64,000 nt of DNA from Chrysoporthe austroafricana (Eukaryota; Ascomycota; Sordariomycetes; Diaporthales; Cryphonectriaceae), in the NCBI GenBank assembly GCA_001051155.2, contig JYIP02000005.1, forward strand, positions 2,790,001 through 2,854,000. The letters are read 5' to 3'. Within the stretch, counting starts at the first letter, position 1. Every line of letters starts with the position of its first letter. The notes beneath the pieces were generated by a model. It made no database searches, was not told the DNA's origin, and saw nothing but the letters and a program-made list of their open reading frames with translations. Both the position numbers and the translations under genes were made by a program. Shown one piece after another: positions 1-11,661 of the stretch.

Positions 1-1
1 T

Positions 2-2245
2 GTTCTCGAGCCGGATTCCGCAAGCATGGCAGGCTTTTCCTACGTGACACAACTCGATCCTGACGCTATGACGAGGCAAGGGCGCAAGCTGGAGCCACAC
101 GACGAGTATTTTGAGCGGGCCATCTGGCTGGGTTGCTATCATCTTCTGCGCAGGGGAAGGACAATGAAAGAGATCCGCGAGTGGTGCACTGAGAGGACAG
201 AGATATGGAGGGCTGGCACAATATCTGCTCTACCACTCTCAACCCTCGGTGACGACGACATCTCAGATTTCGATCCCTCCTCATTCATCCTCTGGCGACG
301 CATGTGTTATGCCTTAGTGAAGTCAGGTGGCACCGACGATTGGGAGCGCGGGGTGTATGGCATACTTTCTGGCGACATCGACAGCGTGCTCGCGGTTTGC
401 AAGACCTGGGATGACTTCATCTTCGCCCACTACAACGCTCTCCTGCGCACGCAATTTGACTCTTATCTGATTAAGCAGTGCGGGCCTACGGTAGCATCCT
501 CACAAGTCCTACCATCTTTTGACGCGGTCCAGTACCTCGGCGAGGGACCAAATATCTCCAGGAAACTGGTTGAGCAAATCGAGTCGGACGGTACTTATTT
601 CGCACAGGCCCACAGGGAGGCCAACACAGCTGCCAAGGCTTTGCAAGGCGCTATCATCGCCAACACACTGGACTCGTACATTTATCAGCAAGGTCTTGCT
701 CTTTCGACAGAAGCCAATCAGGATGGCAAATCGTTCCTCATTCCCGACTTTGACCTTGGCCCTTCCGAAGGCAATGTATCAAGATACACCAAAGGGTCTG
801 ACCCTGATGGTCTTCGGGTAATCACTCACATTGTGATCATGATTAGCGCTCTTGAGTCCACTGATACCGACCCTAAGCGATCAAACAATTTCAGGAATCT
901 AGTGGGAGAGCACGCCATCGTCGCCTACGTCAGTTTCTTACGTTTGGCTCAGCTCGAACTTCTAATTCCTCTGTACTGCGCTCAACTGTCCGGTCCCCGA
1001 AGGTATGAGACTCTGAGTCTGAATGTTATCCATGTGAGAGATCGGGAGGAGCAGATGGCGCTGCTCAACCAAATCCGACGGGTCGGGATGGACATTAGGA
1101 CATTCCTGAAGGAGCAGCCACAACACTTCCTCAATCAGCTGGAAAATGTGGCATATGCGCAACCCGTGAATGAGCGTTTCCAGATACTCAAGTCAAGCCA
1201 GCCAGATGTGACCTTCGGTCGAGGGATTATTCCGGATTTCATTGGTGGCGATGGTCGGAATGAGATGGTCCATGAAAACCTCATTCGATCCATGGAATGG
1301 CTTTTTGCAGGGGGGGGCAACCTCCTCGTTGCCTGCGAGTTTGGTATCAAGATATATGAATACTTCCTTAGTAAGTCGATCACCCAAACGCAGTGTTTGT
1401 TTGTACTTACAAATGGTGCAGAAGGCAAGCATCTGGGAGCTGCCCGCGATTTCTTCGAACGCGTGAAAGTCGAGGATCTCATTATGGCTCTCGCAAACAG
1501 AGATGTGGGAGAGTCTGCTGAGGAGTTTGTCAATGAGCTTCTTACCGACGAGCATGTCCTACTCGGAGAGATCGATGGTGGAGGAGAGGAGGATCAAGCG
1601 GTCTCACAGACACGCCTTGCACTTGCGGTCAAGAATATGTGGGAGCTACAAAGCTTCGTCATGGCCCTAGACGGCATCGAGACCGTCGGTACTCTGACAC
1701 AGTTCGTCCAAAAGTATGTGGCATTCCGACCCCAATCTCAGACCCTTCAAGCAGGAAGCTAATCGCATGGTCTCCCTAGCACGAGCAATACTCCGAGCCG
1801 GGAATTTTACGAGCGACTCGGACAGGCCATCCGCTCTGCCAAGGCCGGCATGAAACCTCTGCTCAAGGGCTGGCTGCTCGAGACCAATGACCGAGACGAC
1901 GAGCTGGAGTTTACCCGCTTGCGTGAGGAATACCTGCCTGAGACACTCCTTGCGTACGTGTCCGCGCTCCAGTACGCTGGAAGCAGCCTTACTAGGGACA
2001 ATCTGCTGGAGGCGATGGACCTGGCGGCGGTAGTTGCAGAGCGGAATTCCGACGTCGCGGCACTACTTGTCAAGACGAGCCGCATGAAGGAATTGGTCGA
2101 GGCTTTTGCCTCAGTCAGTAAAGCCCTGGCTGCGGAACCGCCGACGGAGAAGAAGAAAGCAAGCAAGGCAGGCCAAACGAGTGCCAAGAAAATGAGGGAG
2201 ATGGGTTGGTCGAAGGAGCTGTGGAATGTCAAAGGGGTTTCATGA
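2..2245 (+). CDS. NUP84: Nuclear pore protein Nup84/Nup107, 5' partial
   Basis: Scaffold subunit of the Y-shaped Nup84/Nup107-160 complex of the nuclear pore, which also contains Nup133, Nup145C, Nup85 and Sec13. The frame is open from the window edge (base 2), so the ATG at 26 is probably internal and N-terminal exons lie outside. The visible part begins with the family-typical SYVTQLDPDA and an 'RRGR' helix region, and is alpha-helical throughout. One intron, 1714-1779, has donor GTATGT, branch GCTAATC and acceptor CTAG. Splicing joins ...QFVQ to NTSNTPSREFYERL, and the last exon runs 1780-2245 to a Lys-rich C-terminus. The spliced visible length is 725 codons plus stop, close to full size for the family. 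It converges with the prolyl-tRNA synthetase gene about 500 bp away. The family call rests on recognised sequence; the exact N-terminus is unknown. Confidence 0.88.
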
Positions 2246-2740
2246 GCATGAGTCGACAGAGAATCCGAATATTGGCCCGAATAAACGAGGCGCCCCCTGG
2301 GTGCGATAATGTGATGGTTGGACGGCTCAAGGGCACCTTTTGGCGTTCTGGTAGCATCTGTACATTTGTTTGGTAATGGCTACCTCGTGGGCAGAAAAGC
2401 AAGTCATGATACCTATAAACAGCAAAGGCATAAAATGGCCCTCTGGCTCCTGTAGTAGATGGCAAGTCTCGGTCATTGGTACCAAAGGAAACTACGAAAG
2501 CGGTGAAAGTGAAGAATTATGGTCCTTTACAGCGTGCTCCTTATCTACAGACTGCTTCCAGCTTCCAAAGTGCCTTCCATTCAGAAGTTCTCATTGCAAC
2601 GTGCACCTTAAGTCTGCTCTTTAAGGCTGCAGTACAATACGCCTTGAGGTCAGCCATCATGATTAGCACCTGCCGGGTCACGATACTATCCCCTTTCGAG
2701 TGGGAAAAGCGGTGACCGTAATGTCTGGCTGATGATAATA
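2246..2740. other. Convergent intergenic region (NUP84 / ProRS 3' ends)
   Basis: The stretch lies between two stop codons facing each other. I see no gene in it. It presumably holds the two 3' UTRs and poly(A) sites; short open frames here look like chance. Confidence 0.6.
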
Positions 2741-4944
2741 CTACAGCTTTTGCAACAGATCTTCCACACAACCTCTCAGCTCTTCTACCGGTAAAAGCTC
2801 CTTGAATCCGAGCCTCCTGCACTGCACCTCCGCCCTGCTCGAAGCGTTCCACTCCCTGCCCAGTACAACCATGACAGGATAGCCCACGAGATCTGCATCT
2901 TTGAGCTTCCAGCCCATGGACAAGTCATTCCTGTCGTCAAGGATGGCATCCAGTGAATATTCCGACTGTTGCCCCTGGCTTAGCTCAGAAGAGCGCCCTC
3001 TCAGCACGTCGTAGACGGTGCTGGCATCTGCCGCAGTAGCGTTGTCACTGGAGTTGAACACAACGACGACCTCATACGGCGCGATCACGCGCGGCCAATT
3101 CAGCCCCCTCTCATCCACAAGATGGTTTGCTACTGCGCCGATGATGCGCGAAATGCCGATTCCGTGGCATCCCATCTGCATGAAGACTTGAGTGTTCTCA
3201 TGGGTCGGGATCGCGGACGACGTCGACTTTGCGGTCGTCACTGTGGCTGATTCCGTGTCGGCCTGCGGGCCAGTCTCTTGAGATGGTGGCTCATCCGGTG
3301 CTCCAAGCAGTAGTCGTGTTGGACCGGTGACGAGGGCGTTCATCGGCTCCGAGTACCGCGTTCCCAGGTGAAAAGTATGGCCCAGCTCGATGGCTTTCTG
3401 TACCTGAAGTGTACCTTGCGAGCAGCGAGGACAACCATCGCCATCCCTGATGCGCATAAGATTGATGTTTTCATTGGCGCGACTGTGTTTGGCATAGACA
3501 ATCCTGCCCATGTATTTCTTCAACTCAGCTGGCACGAAGCGCTTGCTGTTGTGGATGTCGTGTCTCGTTTTCCTTGGTACCCTGGAGTCGAAGAGATTCA
3601 CCAACTTCATGTTGACAGTGGACAACTCCAAGGCTGCTGTCCAAAGAGGCACTGCGTCCTCAAGACCCGCATCAAGGTCGGGAACGACTTGCTTCAGGGC
3701 ATGTATGTTGATCGAAAGCTGGGAAGCTTCATCGGCAACATGCCAGACATTCACGAACGTTCTTCGATCCTTTGATATGCCTCGCCAGACGTTGACTTCG
3801 TCGGGGCTGACATCATACGAGGTCTCGGCTAGCCGACTCTGAGCAACTTCCTCGTTGGCGACATAGTCGCAAGTGTTACAGCTCATGACATGATCCTCGC
3901 CGAGCTCAGTTGGGATATGATATTCGTGGCTCAAGTCCCCGCCCATGTCGCCGGAACTCGCCTCTGCTACCAGGACAGGGAGCTTCATTTCCTTGATAAA
4001 GATCTGCGAGTAGGCATCGCGTACGGTTTTGTACGTCTGCAGTGCAGCTCCGACGGAATAATCAAAGGTGTAGAGATCTTTCATACAAAAGTCCCGACCG
4101 CGTAAGAGACCATGACGGGGGCGGAGCTCATCTCTGTATTTCTGCGCTGTTCCTTAGTCAGAGGGGTATCAAGTCTACAGAGGCTGAGGTCTTCCGTCCT
4201 ACTTATTTGGTAGAGCCTCAGAGGCAGATTCTTGTATGATTGCACGGAGCGTGCGACTATCGATGTGATCTCTTCTTCGTGAGTTGGACCAAGTAAGAAG
4301 CGTCCGTCTTTCCGGTCTGTGAAGCGGAAAAGCTTTGAAGATGTCAGAATGGAAGACACATGTGAGGGCTCAGCATCAGACACTCACTTCAGACCCGATC
4401 TTGTTCAGGCGGCCACTCTGTTCCCAGAGGGACTCGGATGATATCGCCGAGAGTTGAACTCTAGATGCCCCTGGACTGCCCAGTCAGACCGTCAAATGAG
4501 ACTTGTAGGGAGGAGAAAGTATAGCACACCCAGCCCTCGCATATAGCGATCAACAAGTCGAGTGATTTTGTCCTGGACTCTTAGCCCTAGAGGCAGAAGT
4601 TGGAATATTCCGGAATGAGACTGCAGATCGATAAGCCTACGCCCTGAAAATAAAGACTCCAGAATAAACTGACCTGCCTGATGAAGCCAGCGCGAACCAG
4701 TTTTGAGTGAGCATCTGCGTTCCTCAGTCATTATCTCTGTTTTCTGGAGCTACAACAGCTATAGCCAATGCGTACCTTCGTCTGCGCCGGCAGCTATCCC
4801 ACCCGACGGAGCCCACTCGTTCGATAGACGTGCCCTTCCGTCAACACACAGAAATCGTATACAGCTCAAGGAAGCCTTCCTGTGTTGCAGCCTTGGTCGA
4901 GTATGTGTTGGGCGCGCTGCTAACAACCTCATACATGATGACAT
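2741..4944 (-). CDS. AIM10: Mitochondrial prolyl-tRNA synthetase (class II)
   Basis: Charges mitochondrial tRNA-Pro with proline. Six exons join in frame: 4944-4776, 4714-4674, 4620-4530, 4470-4388, 4332-4203 and 4146-2741, giving 639 residues. The first ~45 residues are Arg-rich with few acidic residues ([14 protein letters not shown]...), as in a mitochondrial presequence. Then come a '[11 protein letters not shown]' N-terminal core, '[14 protein letters not shown]', the class II signature '[11 protein letters not shown]' (~residue 140), motif 2 'KYRDELRP' (~174) and motif 3 '[11 protein letters not shown]' (~497). A C-terminal anticodon-binding region follows. About 300 residues separate motifs 2 and 3, room for a bacterial-type insertion domain. 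This bacterial-like type is known as the organellar enzyme in fungi. The acceptor of intron 5 was placed at 4147 because it restores the frame as ITQKYRDE. The gene is divergent from MAK21. Confidence 0.92.
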
Positions 4945-5417
4945 TGTCGAAGCAGCGCTTGCCCTAGGCTGGATGAAAGATGCTACTCTTACGGTCGAAT
5001 CGATTCATTCAAGCGCCATTAGTGATTATGAGGGCCACTTGTGAGGAATGAGGTTATGCTGTGCCTGTAGAATGTCGTCGATTATTTGAATGAAGCTGCA
5101 CAATGAATTCTCTCGCATGAGCATTGGGACCCCTGCCTTCAAGTCTAAGATCTACCCCTGTGCCCCTGTCCACGGTGCAACGGTTCCACTAAAATTTTGG
5201 GCGGCAGGCTAAAATTTCCCATCTCAACTTCCAGAAAACTTCAACTTGACACTCATGATCGAACACAGTCGGCCGAGAGTCATTTGGTCGCTGGAGGGCT
5301 CATTTTTCGTGTCGCAAACCTCGGTTAGGGGCCCAGAATCTGTCTCCGAGCGACGCCCAAGTCACCCAACACCTGGACCCGTCTGCGGACAAGCGACTGC
5401 CCCTCCCGTAATCAATC
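4945..5417. promoter_or_regulatory. Bidirectional promoter, ProRS / MAK21
   Basis: This 473 bp gap lies between two start codons pointing away from each other. It holds two copies of CTAAAATTT at 5189-5197 and 5209-5217, spaced exactly 20 bp and about 200 bp before the MAK21 ATG. Their AAAATTT core resembles the ribosome-biogenesis element RRPE (AAAAATTTT) known from yeasts. That reading is an inference; no other coding signal is seen. Confidence 0.5.
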
Positions 5418-8400
5418 ATGGCAGGGAAGAGAAAGTCAAAGGGCCCCAAAGCAGCCGCCAAACCGGCTTTCGACGAGGCCGCTTTGTCGCAGCTCACTGC
5501 CAAGATCGACACGGAGTTGTCCAAGCCGAAATCGAAAGATCAGAAAAAGAAAGACGAGCGTCCAGGCAAGAGAAAACGTGGCGAAGGCGACAATAAAGAT
5601 GCAACCCCCAAGAAAAGGCAGGCGCAGGAAGCCAAGCATACTTCAGGCAAGCCAAAGCGTGCGGCTAAAGACAAGAATGCCGACTTGCTCGAAGAGATAA
5701 GAGCACTGGGTGGAGATGAGGCGGACTTGGAGCTGGTTGCCGGCGTTGACTCCGACGCTGAGGAAGGTCCGGGCCCGAAGCCCAGTAAGGCGGCCAGCGC
5801 AGATCCGGACAAGGCCCTCAAGAACGAGCTAGCGAAATTTGCTGCCGGGCTTGGGTTCGAGAAGGTCCGTGACGAAGATGGTGCGACGGACGACGAGGTA
5901 GAAGGGCAGGCAGAGGAAGAGACGGCTGAAGACGAGGAGTGGGAGGACGAGCCACAAGAGGAGGCAAAGACACTGCCGGCTGAGAAGGCGCAAGGTCGCT
6001 CTGCGGCGGGTAAGTTGGTCAGTTTGCGCCGTCTCCACATCTTTTATAACCTACATCTTCTTAGATCGCTAACTTGCGCCAGATGTTCGAGCCAAGGCCT
6101 GACTGGCATGCCGTGAGCCAAGACGATCTACCCGCACCGTCACCTGACGATATACGGAACTTCTATACCAGTATCAATAGCCTCAAAGACTACGCTCAAG
6201 GGCTGCTTGAGGCTGACGCATCTGCGTACGAAAAGACCGTAGCGGCCTCGTCAACTCACAAGTTCATGTCCACCATCATGTCTTCAGGTACAATGTCAGA
6301 CAAGGTTTCTGCATTGACTCTAGCAGTCCAAGAATCGCCTGTTCACAACATCAAGACCCTGGAAAGCCTGATGAGTTTGGCTGGGAAGAAGAGTCGTGAG
6401 CAGGCGATTGCTGCGTTAGGAGCATTGGTTGATCTCCTTGGAAACGGTGTCGTGCTGCCTGGTGACCGACGGTTAAGGCAGTTCCGTGCCCAGCCAGGCT
6501 TGTTGGGCACTTTGCAGAAATACTCTGTCACCTCCTGGAAACCCGAGAAGGCGCTGCCCGGAAAGTTGACGAAGGCTCACTTGATAATGTGGGCTTTCGA
6601 AGAGTGGCTCAAGAGCACCTACTTCAAGATCATCCAGTTGTTGGAGCTATGGTGTGGCGACGAGATCGAGTACTCGAGGTCGAGGTCTCTAGACTTCGTC
6701 TTTGGCCTTCTGAGAGATAAGCCAGAGCAGGAAGCAAATCTGTTGAGACTGCTTGTCAACAAGCTCGGGGACCGCGAGAAGAAGATTGCCTCACGCGCCT
6801 CTTATCTCATTCTACAGCTCCTTACCATCTATCCCGGGATGAAGAGCATCGTCATCAACACCATTGAGTCTGAGGTCCTGTTGCGGTCAGCAATGACTGT
6901 TCGGACAAAATACTACGCTATCAGCACGCTCAATCAGACGATTCTGAGCAGTAAGGAGCCGCAGATTGCGGATGCCTTGGTTAGGATATACTTTGACTTG
7001 TTTGTGGCTCTGCTAAAGATGGGAACGCTGAATTCTGCTGGCGCAGTTAATGAGAAGAAGACTGGCAAGAAGAAGCCATGGAAGAAGGATACGAGTTCCG
7101 CCACGAACAAATCAGGAGTTGTCCCCGATACTGAGACTGCAGAGAAATTGGTCTCTGCTATCCTCACTGGTGTTAACCGTGCCGTGCCTTTCTCCAACAC
7201 GGACGACGAGACTCTCGAGAACCATCTGGACACTCTCTTCAAGATCACACACTCGTCCAACTTCAACACAGCCATTCAGGCACTCATGCTGGTGCAGCAG
7301 CTATCCGTCACCAAACATATCGCTGTTGATCGGTTCTACAGGACGCTCTACGAATCATTGCTGGATCCTAGGCTTATTCGTTCTTCCAAACAAGCCCTCT
7401 ATCTCAACCTGCTCTTCCGCTCCTTGAAGAACGACGTCGATGTTCGTCGAGTCAAGGCATTTGTCAAGCGCATGCTACAGATCTGCTATCTGCACGACGC
7501 GCCTTTCGTCTGCGGAATCTTTTTCCTCGTGGCACAACTCGAGGACAGCTTTCCTGATCTGAAGACGCTTCTCAACGAACCAGAGGAGGACGGAGACGAG
7601 AAGGAGTTCTATACAGACACGCCGGTACAGGGCTCTGAAAATGCTACCTCTTCGCAACACCCGGGACGTAAGAGGGAAGTTTACGATGGAAGGAAAGGAG
7701 ACCCAAGATGGAGCAATGCTGATCAGAGCTGCTTATGGGAGGTGATTCCGTATTTTCGACATTTCCATCCCTCAGTCTCTGTCTTTGCGGCCAACCTCTT
7801 AGCCAGGCAGAAGGCTCTTCCCAAGCCAGAGCTTGCCAACCACACGCTCATCAATTTTCTGGACAAGTTTGTCTACAAGAACCCCAAGGCGGCCGACAGC
7901 AAGCGCGGCGCGTCCATCATGCAGCCATTACTTGCCGCAGGCAGCGCCGCACATGTTGTCGTTCCTGGCAAATCCAGGGCCAAAAACCAGGCCAACGTCA
8001 ACTCGGCAGGATTCTGGAACAAGAAGCAAGAGGACGTCGCTGCCGAGGACGTCTTCTTCCACGCCTACTTCTCGCAGATTGGCAAGCCCGGCCAGGAGAC
8101 CAAGAGCAAGAAAGCAAAGAAGGATGCTGCTGTTGGTGAGGACGAGGATGTTGACGAGGATGAGATCTGGGATGCGCTTGTCAACTCGCGGCCCGAGATT
8201 GATGGGGATGACGACGATGCTGATCTGGACATGGGCTCAGATGATGAGTCCGACATGGGCTCGTTGCTTGACATGTCCGACGACGAGGATATGGACTCAG
8301 AAATCGAGGACGTGGATGAGGAAATGGGTGATGTTGGAGACGTTGCAGAGGACTCAGCGAATGGTGGCGCCCTCTTCAGCGAAGACGAGGAAGAGCCGGC

Positions 8401-8512
8401 TGCAAAGAAGGGCAAGGGCAAGATGACCAAGCGGGAGCTGAAGAAGCTGCCGACATTCGCGACGGCCGACGACTATGCTACATTATTGGCCGGTGAGGAT
8501 GATGACGAGTAG
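5418..8512 (+). CDS. MAK21: Ribosome biogenesis protein Mak21/Noc1 (CBF/MAK21 family)
   Basis: Works with Noc2 in the nucleolus on early 60S pre-ribosomes; the human relative is CEBPZ. Exon 1 (5418-6017) encodes a very Lys- and Glu/Asp-rich N-terminus of 200 residues. Exon 2 follows an intron with donor GTCAGT at 6018. Two acceptors would keep the frame, at 6064 and 6082. I favour 6082, which has a GCTAAC branch just upstream and yields KLMFEPRPDWH, giving 1009 residues (six more with the other). The helical-repeat core and CBF domain lie at roughly residues 590-700 (TLYESLLDPRL, LYLNLLFRSLK, 'YLHDAPFVCG'). The C-terminus (~860-1000) is a long Asp/Glu tract with Lys patches, typical of nucleolar assembly factors. 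Length matches the yeast protein of about 1025 residues. A stronger-looking GTAAGT donor at 6010 breaks the frame with either acceptor. Confidence 0.93.
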
Positions 8513-8711
8513 AAGACAGCAAAGATGTGTGCACAGAGTACGTCCCATTCAGTAGACGAGACACCTGTTCATATCCGTTATTTTTTTGGGGGTACCGCGG
8601 GAGGGGCTCAAGGCTATTCGTTGCATTCTTCACATAAGCAGTATACAATTGATAGTGAAGGCCAATGACAAGCAAGCTGCACAACGCGCACAGGAGTTGC
8701 TCCAACCCCGC

Positions 8712-9344
8712 CTAGTCGTCGAACCACTCGATCGGGTCATCCTTGGTAAAGATTGCCCGATACTTGAACCCGCCGTTCTCCGTGTCGGGCGCCTCCTCTG
8801 TGTGGAAGCTATGGAACGTGGCCTCCTCTTCCTTGCCCTTGTCGCATAGCCGGAAGAAGACGTAGCATGGTCCGTCCTCCGGCATGGCTGGGATCCTGAC
8901 GCGCCCGAAGATGTGAGTGCCGTAGGCTGATGGGCCGACCCGGACGAGGTCGAAGTCATCAACAGTAAAGCCGGCTAGCTCTGCATCGCTGAGGTGAGCC
9001 TAGGGGTCGTGTCAGCCATGAAGTCATAGTGTGGCTAGACCATCTGGTGCGTGAAGCTTACGACTGCTTGGAAGTACTCCTTCTCATGCTCTATCCAGGC
9101 GGCATTTGGGTCAGTACAGCTCGGATGCTTGTCTCCGTCTGATCTGGCACATACTATCATGTTCGTGGCGGAGATGGACGAGCTCCTTCTTGATGGTGTG
9201 CTCCAACTCCTTGAACGACTTGATGGACTCCGACTTGGGAGGGTGAGGCTCGCTCCAGGAGTCAACGGTGTCTTGAGTGGCCTGTCCAACCCGTCCTGGT
9301 GAGCCCCTCACATCTCGACCGGCCTTTGGGCTAGTACTCACCAT
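8712..9344 (-). CDS. Unrecognised 148-residue acidic protein, four exons
   Basis: I do not recognise this protein, but the gene model is strong. Exons 9344-9342, 9281-9155, 9090-9062 and 8999-8712 join in frame with introns GTGAGT..ACAG, GTATGT..ATAG (branch TACTGAC) and GTAAGC..CTAG. The first exon is only the ATG, with the first intron directly after it. The product begins MATQDTVDSWSEPHPP, continues with a charged helix (KELEHTIKKELVHLRHEHD) and ends in a likely beta-rich part (GFTVDDFDLVRVG, YVFFRLCDKG, FKYRAIFTKD). The last residues are EWFDD. No signal peptide or membrane segment is visible. An upstream frame near 9500-9610 could splice in ahead of the ATG (...EPSQ-W-SDIRTKED-M), so a longer N-terminus is possible. 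It is convergent with MAK21, whose stop is 199 bp away. Confidence 0.7.
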
Positions 9345-10634
9345 GTCTTCTTTTGTTCGAATATCACTCCTGTACAGTATGGGCTTTCTCAGTCCGAATC
9401 ATGAGCCGTGCGGCACTTCAGCAAGCTCAAGAGTAGAGTTTCGGTTGGGATCAATTGTCGGTGTATAGTCTAGAAATCATGACCCAGTGCCCGCACTCAC
9501 CACTGGGAGGGTTCAGCCCCTCCAGCCAAGAGCTTCGTGCTCAACGTGGAGCAGGTTTGCTTGAACGTGACGCAGGCATGGATCCTCGCCGTCCAATCCT
9601 GCAGGGGCTCAGACAGCGTGCCAGGGTCCACAGCAGGGCCCGGCGAGGAAGCTTAAGCCACCTGGAGATCATCCTTAGCCCAGATTGGCTCCCATCTGGC
9701 TGCGGTCTGCGGTCTTGTCCAACTACATACATAGTACTTAGGTAAGTTACTGTTAATGACTAGGTACGCTTTCTTGCTCACGGCTCCGGTTTTCCCTGGT
9801 TGCTTGCAAGAACGCCGCAAGCCTGTGGGCTGGGAGAGATATCGGCTCGCGAGACCTATTGTAATTTCTTAAAAGATCTAAGATCTACAAAGTAGCAACG
9901 CTGTCCCTAGCCTGTCATTCTAGAAGAGGTCCATGGGTTACAATGATGAGAATGGCTGGTTGCCAGAACCTTATTCTGGGGAAGTCCTCCGGGGAAGGGA
10001 AAGCAGGTTGGCGCTCTCACAAGTCATTTGCACTGAAGACTGATTATCTGACGGCGGTCAACGTGAGATCTTGTCGCCACGCGGTTCCTCATAGCTGGCT
10101 GGGTGTGACTATTGGCGATTCTCGCCCAGGGAAAAAGCCTTTAGTATACGAACATGACTTGGCATCGTGACTGCCAGCGAGCCCTTGCGAGGTTGCGAGG
10201 TATAGCTCTGAGTACCAGGATCACGATGAGACGCCAGCGCGGTCAACAGCCTGAAGTGTGCTAGTCCCACAGATCCAGTCCATGATGTCTGCCTTCGCCT
10301 TTCGGGTCGACGAGCAGGAGGTCGGCCGGATGGCGTCCTGGATGCTAATGGTACCACACGGTATAGTATTATAGTCGCGAGAGACTAATCAGAAATAAAT
10401 GCGCCGAGGAGACCCCTGCCTCCGCTCCGGCGCCGACGAGCCGAGGCATCTCAGCAAAACTTACCGTCTGGCCTAATGCCGGATCCATATCCAGCCCTTG
10501 TAGGCACGGATTTCAGGCACTCAACAAACGGCCCAACAAGAAGAGCGGGATCTCCGGGTGGTGTTTGGAAAGGTCTTCCCATTTCAGGATATCGGATAGC
10601 CCCTGAGGTCTGATAAAAGGGCGGACTGCTCCCG
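9345..10634. other. Intergenic region upstream of thioesterase and 148-aa gene
   Basis: This 1.3 kb divergent intergenic stretch has no recognised gene. The minus-strand frame around 9541-9732 is Arg-rich and looks presequence-like, but it ends in a stop and is not clearly joined to the 148-residue gene. The rest is presumably promoters and 5' UTRs. Confidence 0.45.
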
Positions 10635-11661
10635 ATGTCGCCGCCCTCGCGAATACCCACCGTCCTCATCCGCCGAGCACCACGGCCTGCCGTCCACAGC
10701 CACCACCATCTGTTGCTCGCAAGGGCCCCTCAACGGCCGATCCTCCGCTCTATCGCGACCGTGTCTGGTATGTCCTCTCCACCGGGCTTCCTTGTGCCGG
10801 TGATGCGCCCGCTGACCACGCTGTCCTGCCCTGCAGATACGACACCGCCTCCTAGACCCTCCTCCGTCCGCCGCGCGCTCACCTCGACCCTCCGCGCCCT
10901 CCTCTTCACTACCATCGGCTTCACCATGGCCGTCTCGCCCGCCTACGGCACCGTCTCCGGCTACCTCACGCCCATCGCCGACGCGGATACCCTGCAGATG
11001 TGGACGCCCACCGACGACGCCGGGCAGGCCCACGAGGACCGCATCAACGCGCACCCGTTCGTGCAGTCCCTCCGCGCCGACCCGGCCTTCGCCGAGTCCC
11101 GCCCGCACCTCAAGATCCCGCCCGCGTGGCGCGCGCACAACCTGACAGCTGGCGCGCTCATGGGCCCCGGGCGCGTGCCCTTCCCGCCGCTCGCCTGGAT
11201 CGCCACCGCTGGCGAAAAGAAGGAGTTCGTGCAGATCTCCTTCGTGGGCGAGGAGCTCTGTGGCCACCCGGGGATCGTGCACGGCGGGTACCTGGCGACG
11301 GTGCTGGACGAGGGGCTGGCCAGGTGCGCGTTCGCCGCCCTCCCGCACAAGATAGGTGTCACAGCGAACCTGAATGTCAACTACAAGGCGCCCTGCAGGG
11401 CGGGCCAGTACATCGTGCTGCGGGGGGAGGTGACGAAGGCAGAGGGGAGGAAGGCGTGGGTCGAGGGCCGCATCGAGACGTTGCCCGAGGGTGACGAGAA
11501 GCCCGTCGTGCTGGCGGATGCTACGGCGTTGTATATTGAGCCGAAGCAGGCTGCGGTGAGTTCACCCGGGCCATAGGGGGGAGGGGTGTTTCCACGGTGA
11601 GGACTGGGCAGGATCGCTGACTCTGATACAGGCTCTTTCAAACTATTACACTGCTACATAG
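10635..11661 (+). CDS. Hotdog-fold thioesterase (4HBT family), probably mitochondrial
   Basis: Likely acyl-CoA thioesterase. Exons 10635-10767, 10837-11555 and 11632-11661 give 293 residues. The N-terminus is rich in Arg, Pro and His with almost no acidic residues (MSPPSRIPTVLIRRAPRP), fitting mitochondrial import. A hydrophobic segment (ALLFTTIGFTMAVSPAYG) follows at ~70-90. The hotdog domain occupies the C-terminal half, with the helix signature 'HPGIVHGGYLATVLDEGLA' and the strand 'VTANLNVNYKAPC'. Intron 1 is a multiple of three and open, so it can be mistaken for coding. The last intron, 11556-11631 (GTGAGT, branch GCTGAC, ACAG), leads to a 30-base final exon ending NYYTAT. Without it the protein would end VSSPGP at 11576. 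The substrate cannot be told from sequence. GC content is high across this gene and MET14. Confidence 0.85.

Noticed and set aside
6074..6082. TTG start for MAK21 exon 2
   Set aside because: Exon 1 at 5418 supplies the N-terminus; TTG lies at the splice acceptor region.
9541..9732. Separate Arg-rich mitochondrial-like ORF (63 codons, minus)
   Set aside because: Too short, no family match; overlaps a possible leader of the 148-residue gene in another frame.
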